A DNA stretch of 64,000 bases from Echinarachnius parma (GCA_037951105.1 JBAMJV010003237.1:62001-126000); one strand, 5' to 3'; shown: positions 1-13,079, counted from the stretch's first letter. The notes: generated by a model not told the origin, from the sequence alone. Numbers and translations: made by a program.

Positions 1-129
1 CTAAATCACCATATCTACAAACAAATGTGATGTGAAATGGATCCTGTGATTGGTTTGTTTTCCCAAAGCTGTCAAGGACCTTTAAATCAGTTTGGTCTTC
101 ATCCATTAGGTTTGCATATCTCAATTGTT

Positions 130-174
130 CTAAATTATTTCAAGCGCCCTCTAAACCAAAACTGTACTATCCCT
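130..174 (+). mobile_element. Right end of a TTAA-family MITE (family A)
   Basis: The stretch containing GCGCCCTCTAAACCAAAACT and ending in TATCCCT matches the right end of the complete family A element at 26442-26870. The left part is not recognisable, so this is a truncated copy just upstream of a thioredoxin A exon. Confidence 0.5.
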
Positions 175-192
175 GTAATATCACTCTTGTAG

Positions 193-258
193 GATATTGC
201 AGAAGCCTGTGGGATCAGTGCCATGCCGACATTCTTCTTCTACAAGGATGGGAAAAAG
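193..258 (+). CDS. TXN: Thioredoxin A penultimate coding exon
   Basis: Phase-0 exon of 22 codons after the acceptor AG at 191-192 and before the donor GT at 259-260. It carries the cis-Pro loop (MPTFFF) that shapes the thioredoxin substrate groove. The reading frame is open and matches the family without gaps. Confidence 0.93.
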
Positions 259-1759
259 GTGAGTTCTCCTTGCCCCACATTTATGAAACCCCGCTAGCTT
301 AGGGGCCATCTAAAAAGTATGTACGCAATTTTTTGTCCGAAATTGACCCCCCCCCCCCCCCCTGTACGCACTTTTTTGCATGTGGTTGAATACAGCATAC
401 GCATCAGCATGGCCTCCCCCCTCTTGTGTGTACATACTTTGTAGATGGCCCCTTAGTTACTAGCCAAGTGTATTTTAAATGCGCAATTTACATGTATGGA
501 GCAACAAACCGTTTTCCTAGTCCCCAACTAGGGTTAGCTGGATACATTTTAGGTACCCACTAAGTTAACCCTAGGTAGCAACTAAAATATCTCGTGTTTA
601 ATTCATAGCCACGCCATCCAAAATAGACTTGGCAAGGAACTAAGCTACATGTAGGGGGCTTTCATGAATATGGGGCCTATGTATGGGCCCTGTTCTCCAA
701 ATCACAAACTGTAAACTTCAGGGGGGTGTTTCACAAAAGTTGAACTCAACTCTAAGTTGGACCTTACAATTATGGAAATTGTTGAACCAGTTCGTTTAAA
801 AGGCATATATTTTGATTTTAAAAATGTAATTTGTTTTGAATTATCGAGGAATCTTGAGGTTATTGAAATACATTTTTGTTGGAAGTCTCAAATACTTGCA
901 TCTCCTGTGGCTTTTGAATATATGTGTTATTCCAAGGCTATAGCAATGCTAGAAATTAACATTTTTGCCTTGTGGCCCAGTCGGGCAAGTAAAACAAGAT
1001 TGCTATAGGCCGCCTACCATAATTCTAATTTCAACATAGAATTTAAGTTTAACTTAAAGACCCCCATGGCCCATATTCATGAAACAATCATTGTAACTAC
1101 CATGGCAACAGCTGTAATGCTCCTTGCTGAATGACCTACTACTAACCCTAATTGGACACGTACAAATACAAAAGTTTTATGAAACGTGGTCCTGATTCTG
1201 ATCTGACTTGACTTTGTACCTGAACCAAAGTAAGGGATGCATTTGAAAAGCATTATTGTAGTCAAGGCTTGACATTAACAGTGGCCCGGGGCCACCATAA
1301 ATTGACTTTGGGTCACCTACAAGAAAATAGATTTTGGTGGCCACATCAGGCAATCAAGACTGTCGGCTGTTTACACAAAGAGTACAGACAGACACAAATT
1401 GATTCTGTTTTTATTGAAAACATGTTTACTGGTTACTTTAAAAATTGTTTTTGTTTCCGGGCCACCAAAAATTAGAAAAATCATATATATAACCCTGTGT
1501 TGCTCTTTTCGTGGTGGTCCCCTTTTATTCCACTAACCCTAACGAACAACCAAATACATGTATAACATGATTGTTGATATTTTCCTTTATTTTGGGCCAT
1601 AATCTGCCCGATTGGCATTAAGGGAAAACAAATTCATTTGTAGCATTGCATTTTAAACGTCTTTCCATTACCCGTGTTCTTGTTCAACAGGTTGCTGATT
1701 TCAAGGGGGCAAGCGAAGACAATTTGAAAAAGGATCTAGAAAAGCTTAAATCAGCCTAG
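193..1759 (+). CDS. TXN: Thioredoxin A, 3' part (last two coding exons)
   Basis: Cytosolic thioredoxin reduces protein disulfides with electrons from thioredoxin reductase. Only the C-terminal 44 codons lie here; the exon with the WCGPC active site is upstream of the window. Exon 193-258 (22 codons) encodes the cis-proline region, with the motif ISAMPTFFFYKDGKK. Exon 1691-1759 (22 codons plus TAG) encodes VADFKGASEDNLKK and the terminal helix. Both exons are flanked by AG acceptors, and the first ends in a GTGAGT donor. The exon boundary (GKK|VADF) falls exactly where the human gene splits QK|VGEF. The Cys before the cis-Pro Met (human Cys73) is Ala here, while the Cys four residues earlier (human Cys69) is kept. 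The gene is convergent with thioredoxin B. The symbol is by family, not by proven orthology. Confidence 0.93.
302..452. mobile_element. Short TIR element with TTA flanks (Harbinger-like), in thioredoxin A intron
   Basis: The ends are a perfect inverted repeat (GGGGCCATCTA at the left, its complement at the right) and extend imperfectly through AAAGTATGTAC. TTA at 299-301 and 453-455 fits a 3-base TWA-type target duplication as used by PIF/Harbinger. The ~150-base interior includes a C17 run at ~346-362. It has no coding capacity. Confidence 0.6.
655..1087. mobile_element. Inverted-repeat element, possibly two nested layers (family D)
   Basis: Outer inverted ends read TTTCATGAATATGGGGCC at 660-677 and GGCCCATATTCATGAAA near 1068-1084. 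Inside them, a GGGGGGTGTTTCACAAA end at 721 resembles the complete family D element at 16373-16662. A short ORF at 757-1008 is the interior of this element and is not regarded as a gene. Confidence 0.5.
1262..1480. mobile_element. GGGCCACC-rich dispersed repeat fragment (family O)
   Basis: AAGGCTTGACATTAACAGTG at the left and several GGGCCACCA(A)A motifs resemble the full element at 35817-36158. The right end is degraded. It lies in the last intron of thioredoxin A. Confidence 0.4.
1691..1759 (+). CDS. TXN: Thioredoxin A last coding exon
   Basis: Phase-0 exon beginning after TTCAACAG, 22 codons then TAG at 1757-1759. It encodes the last strand and C-terminal helix (FKGASEDNLKKDLEKLKSA). The length equals that of the family C-terminus. 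Confidence 0.92.
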   Translation, partial: VADFKGASEDNLKKDLEKLKSA

Positions 1760-2960
1760 TACCTGGTCAAACGTACATTCCTATCTATCAAATCACATGC
1801 ATCATAGATTGTTTCATCTAGCATTTATTCACTTACAGAATACGCATGCATATATTCACTGGCGTAGCTATGGGGGAGGATGTAAGGGGGGAGGGGGCAA
1901 TAATTTGTTGACAATCAATACAAAACAAACTTATAAATGTAAAAATTAAGAAATAAATAAAGTTCCTCCCACCCAATCACACCATGCTACGCCTTTGCAT
2001 ATATCTGCTTCATAACACTTTGGTTATTATAATTGATACATTTTTACCGTACATGTACATGTTGTTGTGAAGCCTGTGGTCTTTCTAACCAGGTGGTCAT
2101 TATAAAGCAGGTTTGATTACAAGTATGTGTACGTGTATGTAGTATTTTGCAGCAGCATTCAATAGCACGTTTCCAGGGCCTTCCCCCTTACTTGACTGTC
2201 CGTCTTTCACACGTACAGTGATCAATTCTATTTTTATCCAAATATGGTGGCTGTGAGAGGCATGCCTGGACTGGCTCACTTTTTAGAAAAATATATCTGT
2301 ATATCGTTGGTTATTCTAGGCGATTCTTGATGTATTGTGAATTTGTTGATATCTGTTGCTATAAAGAATTTCTTTTTCCAGACAAACCACTTCATATACA
2401 AAGTCAGATGTGATACTTGGGTATTTAGATACGGGTATTCCAATGAAGGTTTGAGACTGAGTTTTGCATTTGTGTTTGATGTTTTGTTTTTTTTATCGAA
2501 TATGCTTGTGTTCGTTTGAATGTTAACTTAGCAATACATAGTCATAAATCATTACATCTGTTCCATATGTATGTGGTGAAGTCAGACGTTAACGCAAAAA
2601 AAATTTGTTATAAATATTTTCTTTTATCTTTTTTTTTACAGTTGATGTTCTGTTTATATTACAAGTCACATGATACATTATTGTGTAACACCAAAGAATG
2701 TATCTGGCCATATGATATCTGAACATTGTACTTTATCATATGAGAAGGGTTACTATATAGTTGCGGAAAAATGAATATCTACCATCAAAATCTGGTACTA
2801 ATCATGTTCAGTATCGACTTTCAAAAATATGTTTATGTGTATATGATTCTTTATTGTTTCTTTAATGCAGATGAAATTTAGAGCGGCCTTAATTAACGGT
2901 TTTCTGATATTATGAATATTTTTTTTTTTCTTCAGGTTTTGACAATTTTATTGAATAAAC
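1760..2960 (+). other. Probable thioredoxin A 3' UTR with candidate poly(A) signals
   Basis: AT-rich non-coding sequence follows the stop codon. AATAAA occurs at 1952-1957 and 1956-1961, inside a small inserted hAT-like element, and again at 2954-2959 before an AT-rich stretch. The true cleavage site cannot be chosen without transcripts. If an early signal is used, a mobile element supplies the polyadenylation signal. Confidence 0.45.
1856..1996. mobile_element. hAT-like MITE with 8-base target duplication, in thioredoxin A 3' region
   Basis: GCATATAT at 1848-1855 is repeated exactly at 1997-2004. The ends contain GGCGTAGC and its complement. The interior is G-rich at the left (GGGGGGAGGGGGC). 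An 8-base duplication and (C)ACTGGCGTAG-type ends are hAT features. The right terminus is a little eroded. Confidence 0.6.
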
Positions 2961-3428
2961 TTCTGAATTTGAGTATCAAAAGCTTAATGAAAAATACCAT
3001 TCAATAGGAATTGTTTTCATTAGAATGAAAATTTTAGATGTTCTATAGAAATTCAATATAACAATTATAATTCACTTGTTTAACCATTTTCTGTGATAGT
3101 TGACGTAAAATTTGCTAATGTCACAATATCAAACCTGTCCAGTTTTCATATCTTTCCGAAAATGAGGGACAGAGCTGTGCATGATTGTATGAACAGTATA
3201 ATGAACATGGAAACTTGCATGTAAACACAAATATCTGTAATCAAAAACTGTTTGCAGCTGGTTTATAGGGGGAATGGAGTTCTCTTTGGAAGTAATAAAT
3301 TTCTTTATATAAAGGCAAGTTGTCTCCTTTTTGGGTCTTCCTCACTTTTGTCTCTGATTCTACATAGTGCGTGTGTGTGGTACTCCCTACTGGAACGAGC
3401 ACAGTCTGTATGCCACAGTTTGGACTAC

Positions 3429-3601
3429 GGATGGATGGATGGATGGATGGACGGGACGGGACGGGACGGGACGGGACGGGACGGGACGGGACGGGACGGG
3501 ACGGGACGGGACGGGACGGGACGGGACGGGACGGGACGGGACGGGACGGGACGGGACGGGACGGGACGGGACGGGACGGGACGGGAAGGACGGGACGGAT
3601 G
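3429..3601. repeat. GGAT tract followed by a long GGGAC pentanucleotide array
   Basis: About five GGAT units (3429-3450) run into about 27 uninterrupted ACGGG units (3451-3585), a short break, and GGAT again. Every unit carries a G triplet at 5-base spacing, a classic G-quadruplex-prone register. Open frames across it encode Thr-Gly-Arg-Asp type repeats and are artefacts of the array. Confidence 0.95.
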
Positions 3602-4850
3602 GATGTCGGATCATGTGACTATATCTGATTGGTTGAAATGGGCAAATTATCTGACTCTACCATGCCCGAAATGTAGAAAAAATAACAAATGGCTAAGTAA
3701 GAAGCCCGTTAAAAAATATACTGGCCGAAATCATTTTGTTAAAGGGCAATGAAACTATGGCTTTTATCGTTTAGAGGGTGAACAGACATTTTATTTGATA
3801 CATAACTTGGCAATTTTGGCCTCCTGGATCCCATGAAATCCTTACGTGAACATACCCACATTTTACTAATTCTTATGGTGGCAAAAGGTGATGGGAGCGG
3901 CCATGTTCTTTTAATTGCCCGACATGCTTTGCAAACTATGACGTGTGCGCTACGGGCCGAACAAAAAGCTTTTCACTGATTTACAGACTCGTCAAAGCAT
4001 CCACAAGTATTCAGACAATGAATCAATAGGTGCTATAGAAATGCATTAGTGCATATCACTGACCATAATTCCGCACAAACCTAATAATGGCGGCCTCCAG
4101 TGTTCGCATGAATAGTGGTAAACCCGATAGAATGTTCACATATTTCTTCCAAAGCAGAAATCTGAGTCGGAGTAATGTTATATATAATAAACAGGCATAT
4201 TACGATATATCAAGTAGGATAAACTCTATTCTTGAGTTGCATTGCCCTTTAAGATTCAAGCTACAATGTACATTTACTGCAATTAAAACACAGATTCTTT
4301 TCTGTCAAAATTACATAAGACAAACATTTTAATTATAGATGAAGCTTCTTATTTTTTTTCATTAATATCATTTGGTATGATTCTAGCTATCATAATAAAG
4401 ACATCATGGATTCAAGATGCCATTATCGAAAAAGTTGCAAAATGTATTATACAACCAAACACAACAAATGCAGGTACCAACTACAAATCATTAAAACTGG
4501 AATAACCTTATTATATAGTTTATATTTCACCAGTTACCAGTATTTTATCAAATTCAAAGCGCTCTTGATAGTATACCTGCAAGTTAAATGTCGCCCAATG
4601 ACTGCTTTAAACGACATCAAACGGCATAACCCAATGATCATTACAACCAGCTACAATGAACATTCAAATTAAATACAAAAGATTAATCAAGGAACCCAGT
4701 CATACTAATCACATTATTTTTGTATTTTCTTCATCAAATATTGTGGAGAACTACTGTGGTGTACAATTCATATTCACACTATAGACACATATGCAGAGAC
4801 CATGCATGGATGATAAACCACCCAACTCTACGATACATGTAATGTATATA
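3602..4850. other. No recognised feature
   Basis: AT-rich intergenic sequence. Short open frames at 4087-4332 and 4406-4672 show no family motif and no codon-like composition. Nothing else could be supported. Confidence 0.6.
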
Positions 4851-4858
4851 CAGCAATA

Positions 4859-5095
4859 TGTGACCAGCTATGGCAAAACCCTGCACTAATTGTCAGTAAA
4901 AATCAAAATGTAGATTTCCACATCATTAGAAAGGCCTCATCACAAGCTTTCATTTGATGCTTCGTTCTAACAAATTGGTAAATAATTGGCAAAGATATGA
5001 TATTGTTTCAATTTTACAATCATGTGAACTTAAAATGCCCATTTCTTCAAAACATGATTACCGACAAGTGCAGGGTTTTGCTATAGCGGGTCACA
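4859..5095. mobile_element. TA-flanked palindromic-end MITE (family C, copy 1)
   Basis: The left end begins TGTGACCAGCTATGGCAAAA and the right end is its near-complement, both containing the core AAAACCCTGCACT. TA dinucleotides flank it at 4857-4858 and 5096-5097. A second, rearranged copy lies at about 28057-28279. Confidence 0.75.
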
Positions 5096-5348
5096 TATAG
5101 TACTGCAATAACTGCATGTTTGTTCATTGTAGAGGAAAAAGGAACTGTTATGTAACACAGTGACCGTGCATAACAATTAGTACATTTAATGCTGACCAAA
5201 TACATTTAATGTGGTAACATTTAAAGGGATACACAGGTCTGTCCTAGTTTGGCTTTGCAGCTGCTTCAAGGGATGAACTCGATCAAGTATCAAGTATTAA
5301 AGGGGTAGGATCACTTTAAATTTGTGGACCATACCAAGGATCGAGATA

Positions 5349-5512
5349 CAGTGGAACCTCGTTATAACAAGGAGATAACTAGGCCCATGAAAATTACCTT
5401 CTTATTTATATCCGGTATTAAGTTAAATCATGGGTAGAACAAAAAATATATAAAGAGCTTGAGTTAGTAAAATTACCGTTATAACAGAGTACTTTTTAAC
5501 GAGGTTCCATTG
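5349..5512. mobile_element. Tigger/pogo-like MITE
   Basis: The inverted ends are CAGTGGAACCTCGTTATAAC and its near-complement ending CGAGGTTCCATTG. TA precedes the left end; the right flank is TT, so one target base may have mutated. CAGTGGAACCTCG-type ends are typical of pogo/Tigger-class elements. It is 164 bases long and non-coding. Confidence 0.65.
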
Positions 5513-5876
5513 TTCAATTTTATAATCGGCTCCTTGACCATATGCAATGTAGCTGTCCCTTTTATAGTTCGAGATGAAGTTGAAGCTTATTCTCATAAAC
5601 CATGTAGTGACCTAGTGGCCAGCCTATACGTGTGCAATGACTCGTCAAATCCTATAATTATAAAATGACTTGCAGTTTGCTTTACAATAGACCAGGCAAG
5701 GGCGCTGGTATTTGTCAATGCAATGGACGTACATGTACTTTATACAGTATATGTACTGGTTCATAGTGACAATAGCACACGGATCACTGAACAAACACCC
5801 CCCCCCCCCCCCCCCCCCCCACCCACACACACACATAACGTAGATGTACACTCCATTGCTATTTAGCCTAATTATA

Positions 5877-6430
5877 CAAATATAAATATATTCATGTGGG
5901 CCCCTGCTTATATATGCACAATTTTGAATATTTCTAAATGTGCCAAAATAATATTACATATGAATGTCAAATGTGCAAAAACTCACCTTTGATTTTACTT
6001 AATGTCTGAATATATAACAAAAATAATTTCACATTTGATATATGATTACGCATATCATTTCTGCATGATCTTATTTGGCATATGTTATACATGACTTTGT
6101 ATTTCGGCCTACAATTTCTGAAGTGGACAGAAATAATTTTACATTTTAGAGAAGTCATGATTTCACATTTAGGCATATATGATTTGTTTTTAATATGTAC
6201 AATAAAATAAATACATATCTATCTATCTCTATATCTATCTGTCTATCTATCTATCTATATATTTCTAAATGCAGAAATAATTTCACAAAATCATTATACT
6301 AAACTGCATGTTAGGCATACTATAATATTTCTAAATGGGCAGTAATACTTTCAGTTTGTGATATCGCTTTTTATAGGCATATAATTTATAAATAGGCAGG
6401 AATATTTCACATTCCATAGATCATGGCATC
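5877..6430. repeat. Tandem duplication, copy 1 (short microsatellite allele)
   Basis: This ~555-base block begins with an ATATTCATGTGGGCCCCTGC motif and recurs at 6441-7380 with the same order of internal features. Both contain sub-repeats built on TTTCTAAATG...AATAATTTCACA. Here the internal (TCTA) tract spans only about 6216-6258. Confidence 0.85.
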
Positions 6431-6440
6431 TAATTAATAC

Positions 6441-7380
<940 letters not shown>

Positions 7381-8308
7381 ACAATTATCTCAGTATAGTC
7401 AGATTTTGATATTGACATTGTAGTACAATTGGAACTTTGATATGTGTACAATCAAAACAAAACTACAAAAGTCCTAGCAAATCAAAAAGGAGGAGGGTAA
7501 ACAGAGATATATATAATACCACTGACTGGTTCAGAAAGAGAAGGACGCTAAGTCAATTTTTCTACTTATGAGATATCCTTTTTAAAAATGGGGAGCCTTG
7601 TAGATAGAATTCAATGTACTAGCTATTTAAAAAAAAAAATTTCTGAACAATTATTTCACAAATTAGAAATTACTATTTGAAAATTTGACAGTAGAGAAAG
7701 CTCCGACCTACAAGATAGATAGATAGATAGATAGATATATTGGTTTTTATTTACACAAAAATATACAAGACTGACTAAAGTGCCTCGTGCGTGCACAACA
7801 TGTATAAACATAAGTGCATAAAACGTAAAATAATGGTATGCATGCAGAACTCAATTCAGCCAAACATTGACTTAATTAATGTCCTTCTTGCTCTGACAAA
7901 ATGCAGATGAGATGGTGGATTCAGTGATCTTATATAAATTCTTGGCATAAAAATCACTTCTGGAAATCATCATAGCTTAGTTTCTTCTCGATTATGATAA
8001 ATCACTTCAATAACATTGAGCATATTGCTTTCAAATCACACATTTTGTTTCGTTTCTGTATGACCGAAGTGTCAAAGGAAATATAATTCACGCAATTCAA
8101 ATTGTCAATCACAAAAGAAAGAATTTGTATTTTCTTTATTCAAAGTTTGCACGTACATGTACTCATACAATGCAAGATGGAATGTGGGTATTTAGTTTGT
8201 GTTATACTCAGCGGGTGGTACAAGCTTAGTGCAAAACATGTATATTGTTGCAACAGTGGCGTTACCAACAAGTTTCCGTTTTGTGAGTGACTAAGTATAA
8301 ACTTGTAC

Positions 8309-8914
8309 ACATTGCTTATGGGAACCTGATGGTGGGACCTGCATGTATTAAGTCTACGGGGATTGCAGAATAAAGTAGGGAACAGGTTAACCTATTGCAT
8401 CCCGGGACCATGGTGGGTCCTGTATTATAAACAGTAGAAGGGAATAGGTTAATCCCATTGACGGGGGGGGGGGGGGGGGGGGGGCGGAGGGGCGGAGGGG
8501 GCCTGGGCGATCCTGTATTTATTAATTATTGATGCTTTGAAGGGGTTACACAATCTAGTAACATCTAGTAACTATAGTAAGGAGCATGCAGGTTAACCCA
8601 TTGCCTACAGGAACCTGGTGGGTCCTGCATTAACTCTTATGGAGATTACACAATCTAGTAGGGAACAGGTTAACCCATTGCCTATAGGAACCTGGTGGGT
8701 CCTGCATTAACTCTTATGTAGATTACACAATCTAGTAGGGAACATGTTAATAATAATCCCATTGACTAACGGGGAACCTGAGGGGTCCTGTACTAATTAA
8801 TTCTATGAAGGGATTGCAAATCTAGTAAGGGGAAGGTTAACCCATTGCCTATAGGAACCTGGTGGGTCCTGCATTAACTCTTATGGGGAATACAAAATCA
8901 AGTAGGGAACAGGT
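8309..8914. repeat. Tandem array of a ~77-base unit with TTAACCC/GGGTTAA-like junctions
   Basis: About seven head-to-tail units, each running from AACCCATTGCCTATAGGAAC through a GGTGGGTCCTGCATTAACTC-like segment to a GTAGGGAACAGGTT-like end. One unit is interrupted by a G22 run (~8462-8484). The same unit occurs once, alone, at about 35720-35799, inserted in another element. Confidence 0.85.
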
Positions 8915-9690
8915 TTTCAAAGTAAAAATTAATGGTGACACTTTGGTGAAGTGTAAAAACAAGCATTTATATTATTACATGGTAAAGCTGCTGGATGTAC
9001 AAACATGTTGAGTATATTTATGTAAATATTGTACAAGATACTGCAGATCTATGACATATTAATTAGTTTGTAATTTTACAATTTTTTTAACTTTTGAATC
9101 TGGGTTGCTTAATTCAAATTGAAAATGAAACTAGCCCTTTTCTGATAAGTAGCCGATTCTGGGTTTTCCCTCAGATTCCTTGGCTTTATTATGCAAATTT
9201 GTAATTATTAGCTTTCAGGAAATACACATTCTTTCTCCCACGCTACTACACTAAAAATGCATGCATCGTGGATATGCTATTTGATCAAGCATGCACTGTG
9301 ACGACTTAACCAGTGGTATGGACGAGGGAGTGGGGGGGGGGGGGGGGGAGTTTCCACCTGTAGCTGTGATTCGCTCCCCTCCCACACCCCCCCCCCCCGC
9401 CCCCATGGAGAGTAAAGGAGCTATGGGGGTGTAAAGGGACATTGGTTGAGGGGGAGGGGGGAGGAATTCCTCACGATGCCCCCAACTGGGAAGTCTGGGC
9501 TCATTCTCTCTGTATGGTTTAGCCCCTGAAACTAGAATGAACGTTTGTTTTGCAGGAAGTGGCAAAGCCACAGGGGGTGGGGGCACAGGGGCACATGGAC
9601 CCCCTTACAAGTTGATAAAGACCATAAGGGTATATACACATACTTACATGTACCAATGCAAAAATAAATGAATATGTAGAGTATGTGTTG

Positions 9691-9722
<32 letters not shown>

Positions 9723-10130
9723 CAAAATTAATCTGTCCCCCACCATCGGCCCTGCTATGTCACCCCAGTCAGTCGGACCACAATACACCTCCGACTACAG
9801 GATATAATTAAGAAATCCCAGATAATGAGAAAGATATCACATTGTTTCCTCTTCCTCTTAATTTCAAAACTCGCCATCATGCTACAGTAAATTATGTGTT
9901 CGTGGGTCTGCAGAAAAAGACTGAAGGCTAGAATATGTGGAGCATCGATCAAGTTTTATCATCAGCACTCGCCACATACAGAATAGAAAAGTTGATGGCT
10001 CCCTGTTACAATTTGAGTCTACTGCCCTCTTGTGACCATATAACATACAGTCCTTCAACATCTACAAACGGCCTTCGGTGGGTGTACATTGTACATTGTA
10101 CAATTTATTATGTCTGTTTCATTTTGGACA
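8915..10130. other. Intergenic; G/C homopolymer tracts, no gene recognised
   Basis: Contains long G or C runs near 9333-9350, 9386-9397 and 9690-9707, and scattered cagtggcgtag-like fragments. The open frames at 9251-9586 and 9519-9788 are translations of these tracts. Confidence 0.55.
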
Positions 10131-10132
10131 TG

Positions 10133-10507
10133 ATCTAGTAACTTTGCTGACAAATGTGCAAAAAGTGATGAATGGTTGATACAATGTATTGTTTTTATCT
10201 GATATATCCACTGGGTATTATGTGAAAATTCCAAGTTAAATGGACGTTATTAATGCCGAGTAAATGAGCAAAAATGCAAAGTGATATTCACCAACTCTTT
10301 GCAATGACACAGTTACAACTATCCAGTGGATAGTTTAAAATCTGAACACTTCAATGATTCGTAAATATCTTTTTAACGAAAGAGAAGTTTTAAACACAAA
10401 AACCTGTCCCATGCTTTCCCATGCTTCTATATTGTTAATATGAATACAAAAATGAGCTAGAATTCCAATTGGATTTTGAGGATTTGGACGATGTTACTAG
10501 ATACCTT
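10133..10507. mobile_element. MITE family B, copy 1
   Basis: The ends read ATCTAGTAAC...GTTACTAGAT and share an interior (AATATCTTTTTAACGAAAG, GATTTTGAGGATTTGGACGA) with copies at 27595-27815 and 56852-57233. In the other copies the outermost bases AGGGA are flanked by TTAA; here the termini are eroded. Confidence 0.7.
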
Positions 10508-10873
10508 TTAATTATACAGTCTAATCAAAATTCGGATTCAACACAAACACAAATCAACTGACAGGTGAACATAAGCTGAATATTTGGGATGGCTATCTAA
10601 GCCCTTTTATTAATAGAAACTACATAACAATGATTTATTAAACATGATATGCTGACTTAGATATGAATAAATACACATGATACGTTTTTATACATGTACA
10701 GTAATTAAGAGATGAAAAATAGTTCATCATAGAATGATGGCACCTAGGAAAATATGCAACAAACTACTTTTCTATAAAAAAAAAAAACAGTACTCGTATT
10801 AACCAAACTACAGGTAAAACATAACTTTTTTTTTTAAACTTTTTTTTAATAATTTGTCTTAAAAGTACATAAA

Positions 10874-11215
10874 ACGGGGCTCAACACTGTGACTAGCACT
10901 TGCCAGATTGCCCGGGACAGATACAAATTGACATCAGCAAGTAAAAATTCTTAGATGGTCTAATTTGGTTGCCCGATGGGGTAACTAACATTTCTGTTTT
11001 ACTCAAAGAGAAGGTGTAATTCCTTACGTATAAATCTTGGATAGATGGAAACAAGTTAGAATTTTGCCAAGCAGATCGAGCTACCTAGCGAGATTGAATG
11101 TTTTTCTTCACGTTGGCCTATGCGGGCAAGAACATTTTCTGTTCGGGCAAGCAAAATTTGAACTCTCATGATTTTACTTGATTTACAAGTAGGAAATAGG
11201 GTTCAATATGGATGC
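10874..11215. mobile_element. GGGCC/cell-repeat family O fragment
   Basis: The left side reads GGGCTCAACACTGTGACTAG, followed by TTGCCCGGGACAG and TTGCCCGATGGGG motifs, similar to the family O element at 35817-36158. The right boundary is unclear. Confidence 0.4.
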
Positions 11216-11999
11216 TTGCATTAAAGCTGTACAAAATACAATTGACAGAATGTATACATTACATGAGCATACTTATTTCTTAAGTACTATATATGGAGAT
11301 AGTTCAGCTAAACAGATTGCACTTCTGATACATATACTTGTACATAAACAATTTGTTTAAAAAAGCTTTAAGAGCATTAAAAGACGGACAATGAATTTTT
11401 AGCAGTTTTTATTACCAGTATTGAATTGAACTGTTGATAATTTCTTGGTCTTTTTGAAAGTTAATAAATTAATTAATGTCCATTCTCATATGATTTCAAA
11501 TTGATAGTACTGAGTACACTTCATTGTTTTCTAATAGTTAATTGTGGATATATTTTCAATAAATAAATTAAACATATCAAATATACATTTAAGCTGATCA
11601 CCTTTTCTAAAAAAAAAAAATAGCACTTGAATTTCCATTAAAAATATTTCATGGTTACAAAATATACTTCAAACTCACATCAATTTGTTCTCATAATTAC
11701 ACGTTGCATCAAGATTCTAGAAGTTATAAAGTAATCCATGATATTTCAGCATATATTTATCCAAGGTAAAAGGGGGCAAGTTGTTTTGAATCAACAAATA
11801 TTACAGAAAATAGCTGCAGAGTAGTAATAAATAATAACAATAAGACAACAAAATTAGGGCAGCATCACTACATCGTTTGTTGAGAGAAAGAGCAGGGCGC
11901 GAAGTCACTTCTGGTTCGCCAGAGATAATCGTGTTTTAAGATTATGAGCCTGGTAAAAAGCATTTGTTAAATATTCAGACAAGCAGTTAGAAATAATTT
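11216..11999. other. No recognised feature
   Basis: AT-rich intergenic DNA with A and T homopolymers. I see no exon, RNA gene or complete repeat. Confidence 0.55.
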
Positions 12000-12358
12000 G
12001 AGGACGTCATGTGGCAGGATTGGTAGAGCGCATGTTCTCCAATGGGTGGGATCCCATGTTAGAATTCAGTGTATTGTCCGTTGCGATTGTCCTTCAGCAA
12101 GACAATTAATCCACTATTGCTGCACCCTACCCACCAGGTGTTTAAGCGGGGACCCGGAAGGATGGTAACGTGGTTCCTTAGCACTGTGTGCACCTAACAA
12201 GCGACTGGCTGGAATACTCCCTAGGGAGTGGAAAATGTGCACTTTGTGTGCAGGAACGATTGAAGTGTGTATCCCTCAACCGGGGTAATCATAATAGCGC
12301 TTAGACGCTCATTGTAGTTTGCGCTCTATAAATATCTATCATTATTTATTATTATCAG
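12000..12358 (+). mobile_element. tRNA-derived SINE
   Basis: The head at about 12004-12075 resembles a decayed tRNA: TGGTAGAGCG in the A-box position and GTTAGAATTC in the B-box position. The body carries a CCTTCAGCAAGACAATTAAT-like segment, and the tail GCGCTCTATAAATATCTATC runs into ATT repeats. This head-body-AT tail order is typical of pol III SINEs in marine invertebrates and fish. It lies downstream of the thioredoxin B stop codon, in sense orientation relative to thioredoxin A. Confidence 0.65.
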
Positions 12359-13079
12359 AATTTGTTTGCATCATATACTGTAGATGAGGCTTTAATCTAT
12401 AAGATGTTATGCAAAAAGTGACTTAATGCCCTTCTAACTCTCACCTGACGACATGATGATTAACTACGTGGATATGAAAGGGATCTACTTGTATCTTTGT
12501 CTGACTCAACCAATCAGAGCTAAATGCCCTGTTAGCTGAAAAGAACATATATACAGGCACAGGAGCCAACATACAAGTAATATTCTATAGACCTACAATT
12601 TAAATATAAAGACTTTATAGCCTTACTGTGAATGACAAGTTTAAAGTAACATGTACACAAAAGCCTTACATCAAGGCTATTTCAACATCTTTAAATTGAT
12701 CATTCGAAACAGACATATCTAAATAACACCTGATTATTGTAAATCCTTTAAAATCTAGAACACACTTTATAAAACCATGGCATAGCAAAGAATAGAATAA
12801 CCGTCTTCAAAATTTGGTTTTCATTTTTGTATCTATCTTGCAATATTATTCACAACTAGTTTGAATCTGCCCAGCCTCGTAGCAAATATACAGTGTAGAT
12901 GCATGTATAAAACACGGCTAAAACTACACAGACATAAAAGGCAAGGACGACATGACAACAAAAAACTTCCACAAATGATGGTCATACATACATACTGTAC
13001 AAATCTTACCAAAACAGAATAAAAACAAAGAACATTTGATCTTTACACGTGGTCAAGGTAAAAGTATCTACTGGTAGTC

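Noticed and set aside
3252-3752. 166-codon Thr-Gly-Arg-Asp repeat protein and its shadows in other frames
   Set aside because: It is a translation of the GGGAC array. All frames are open because the unit has no stop.
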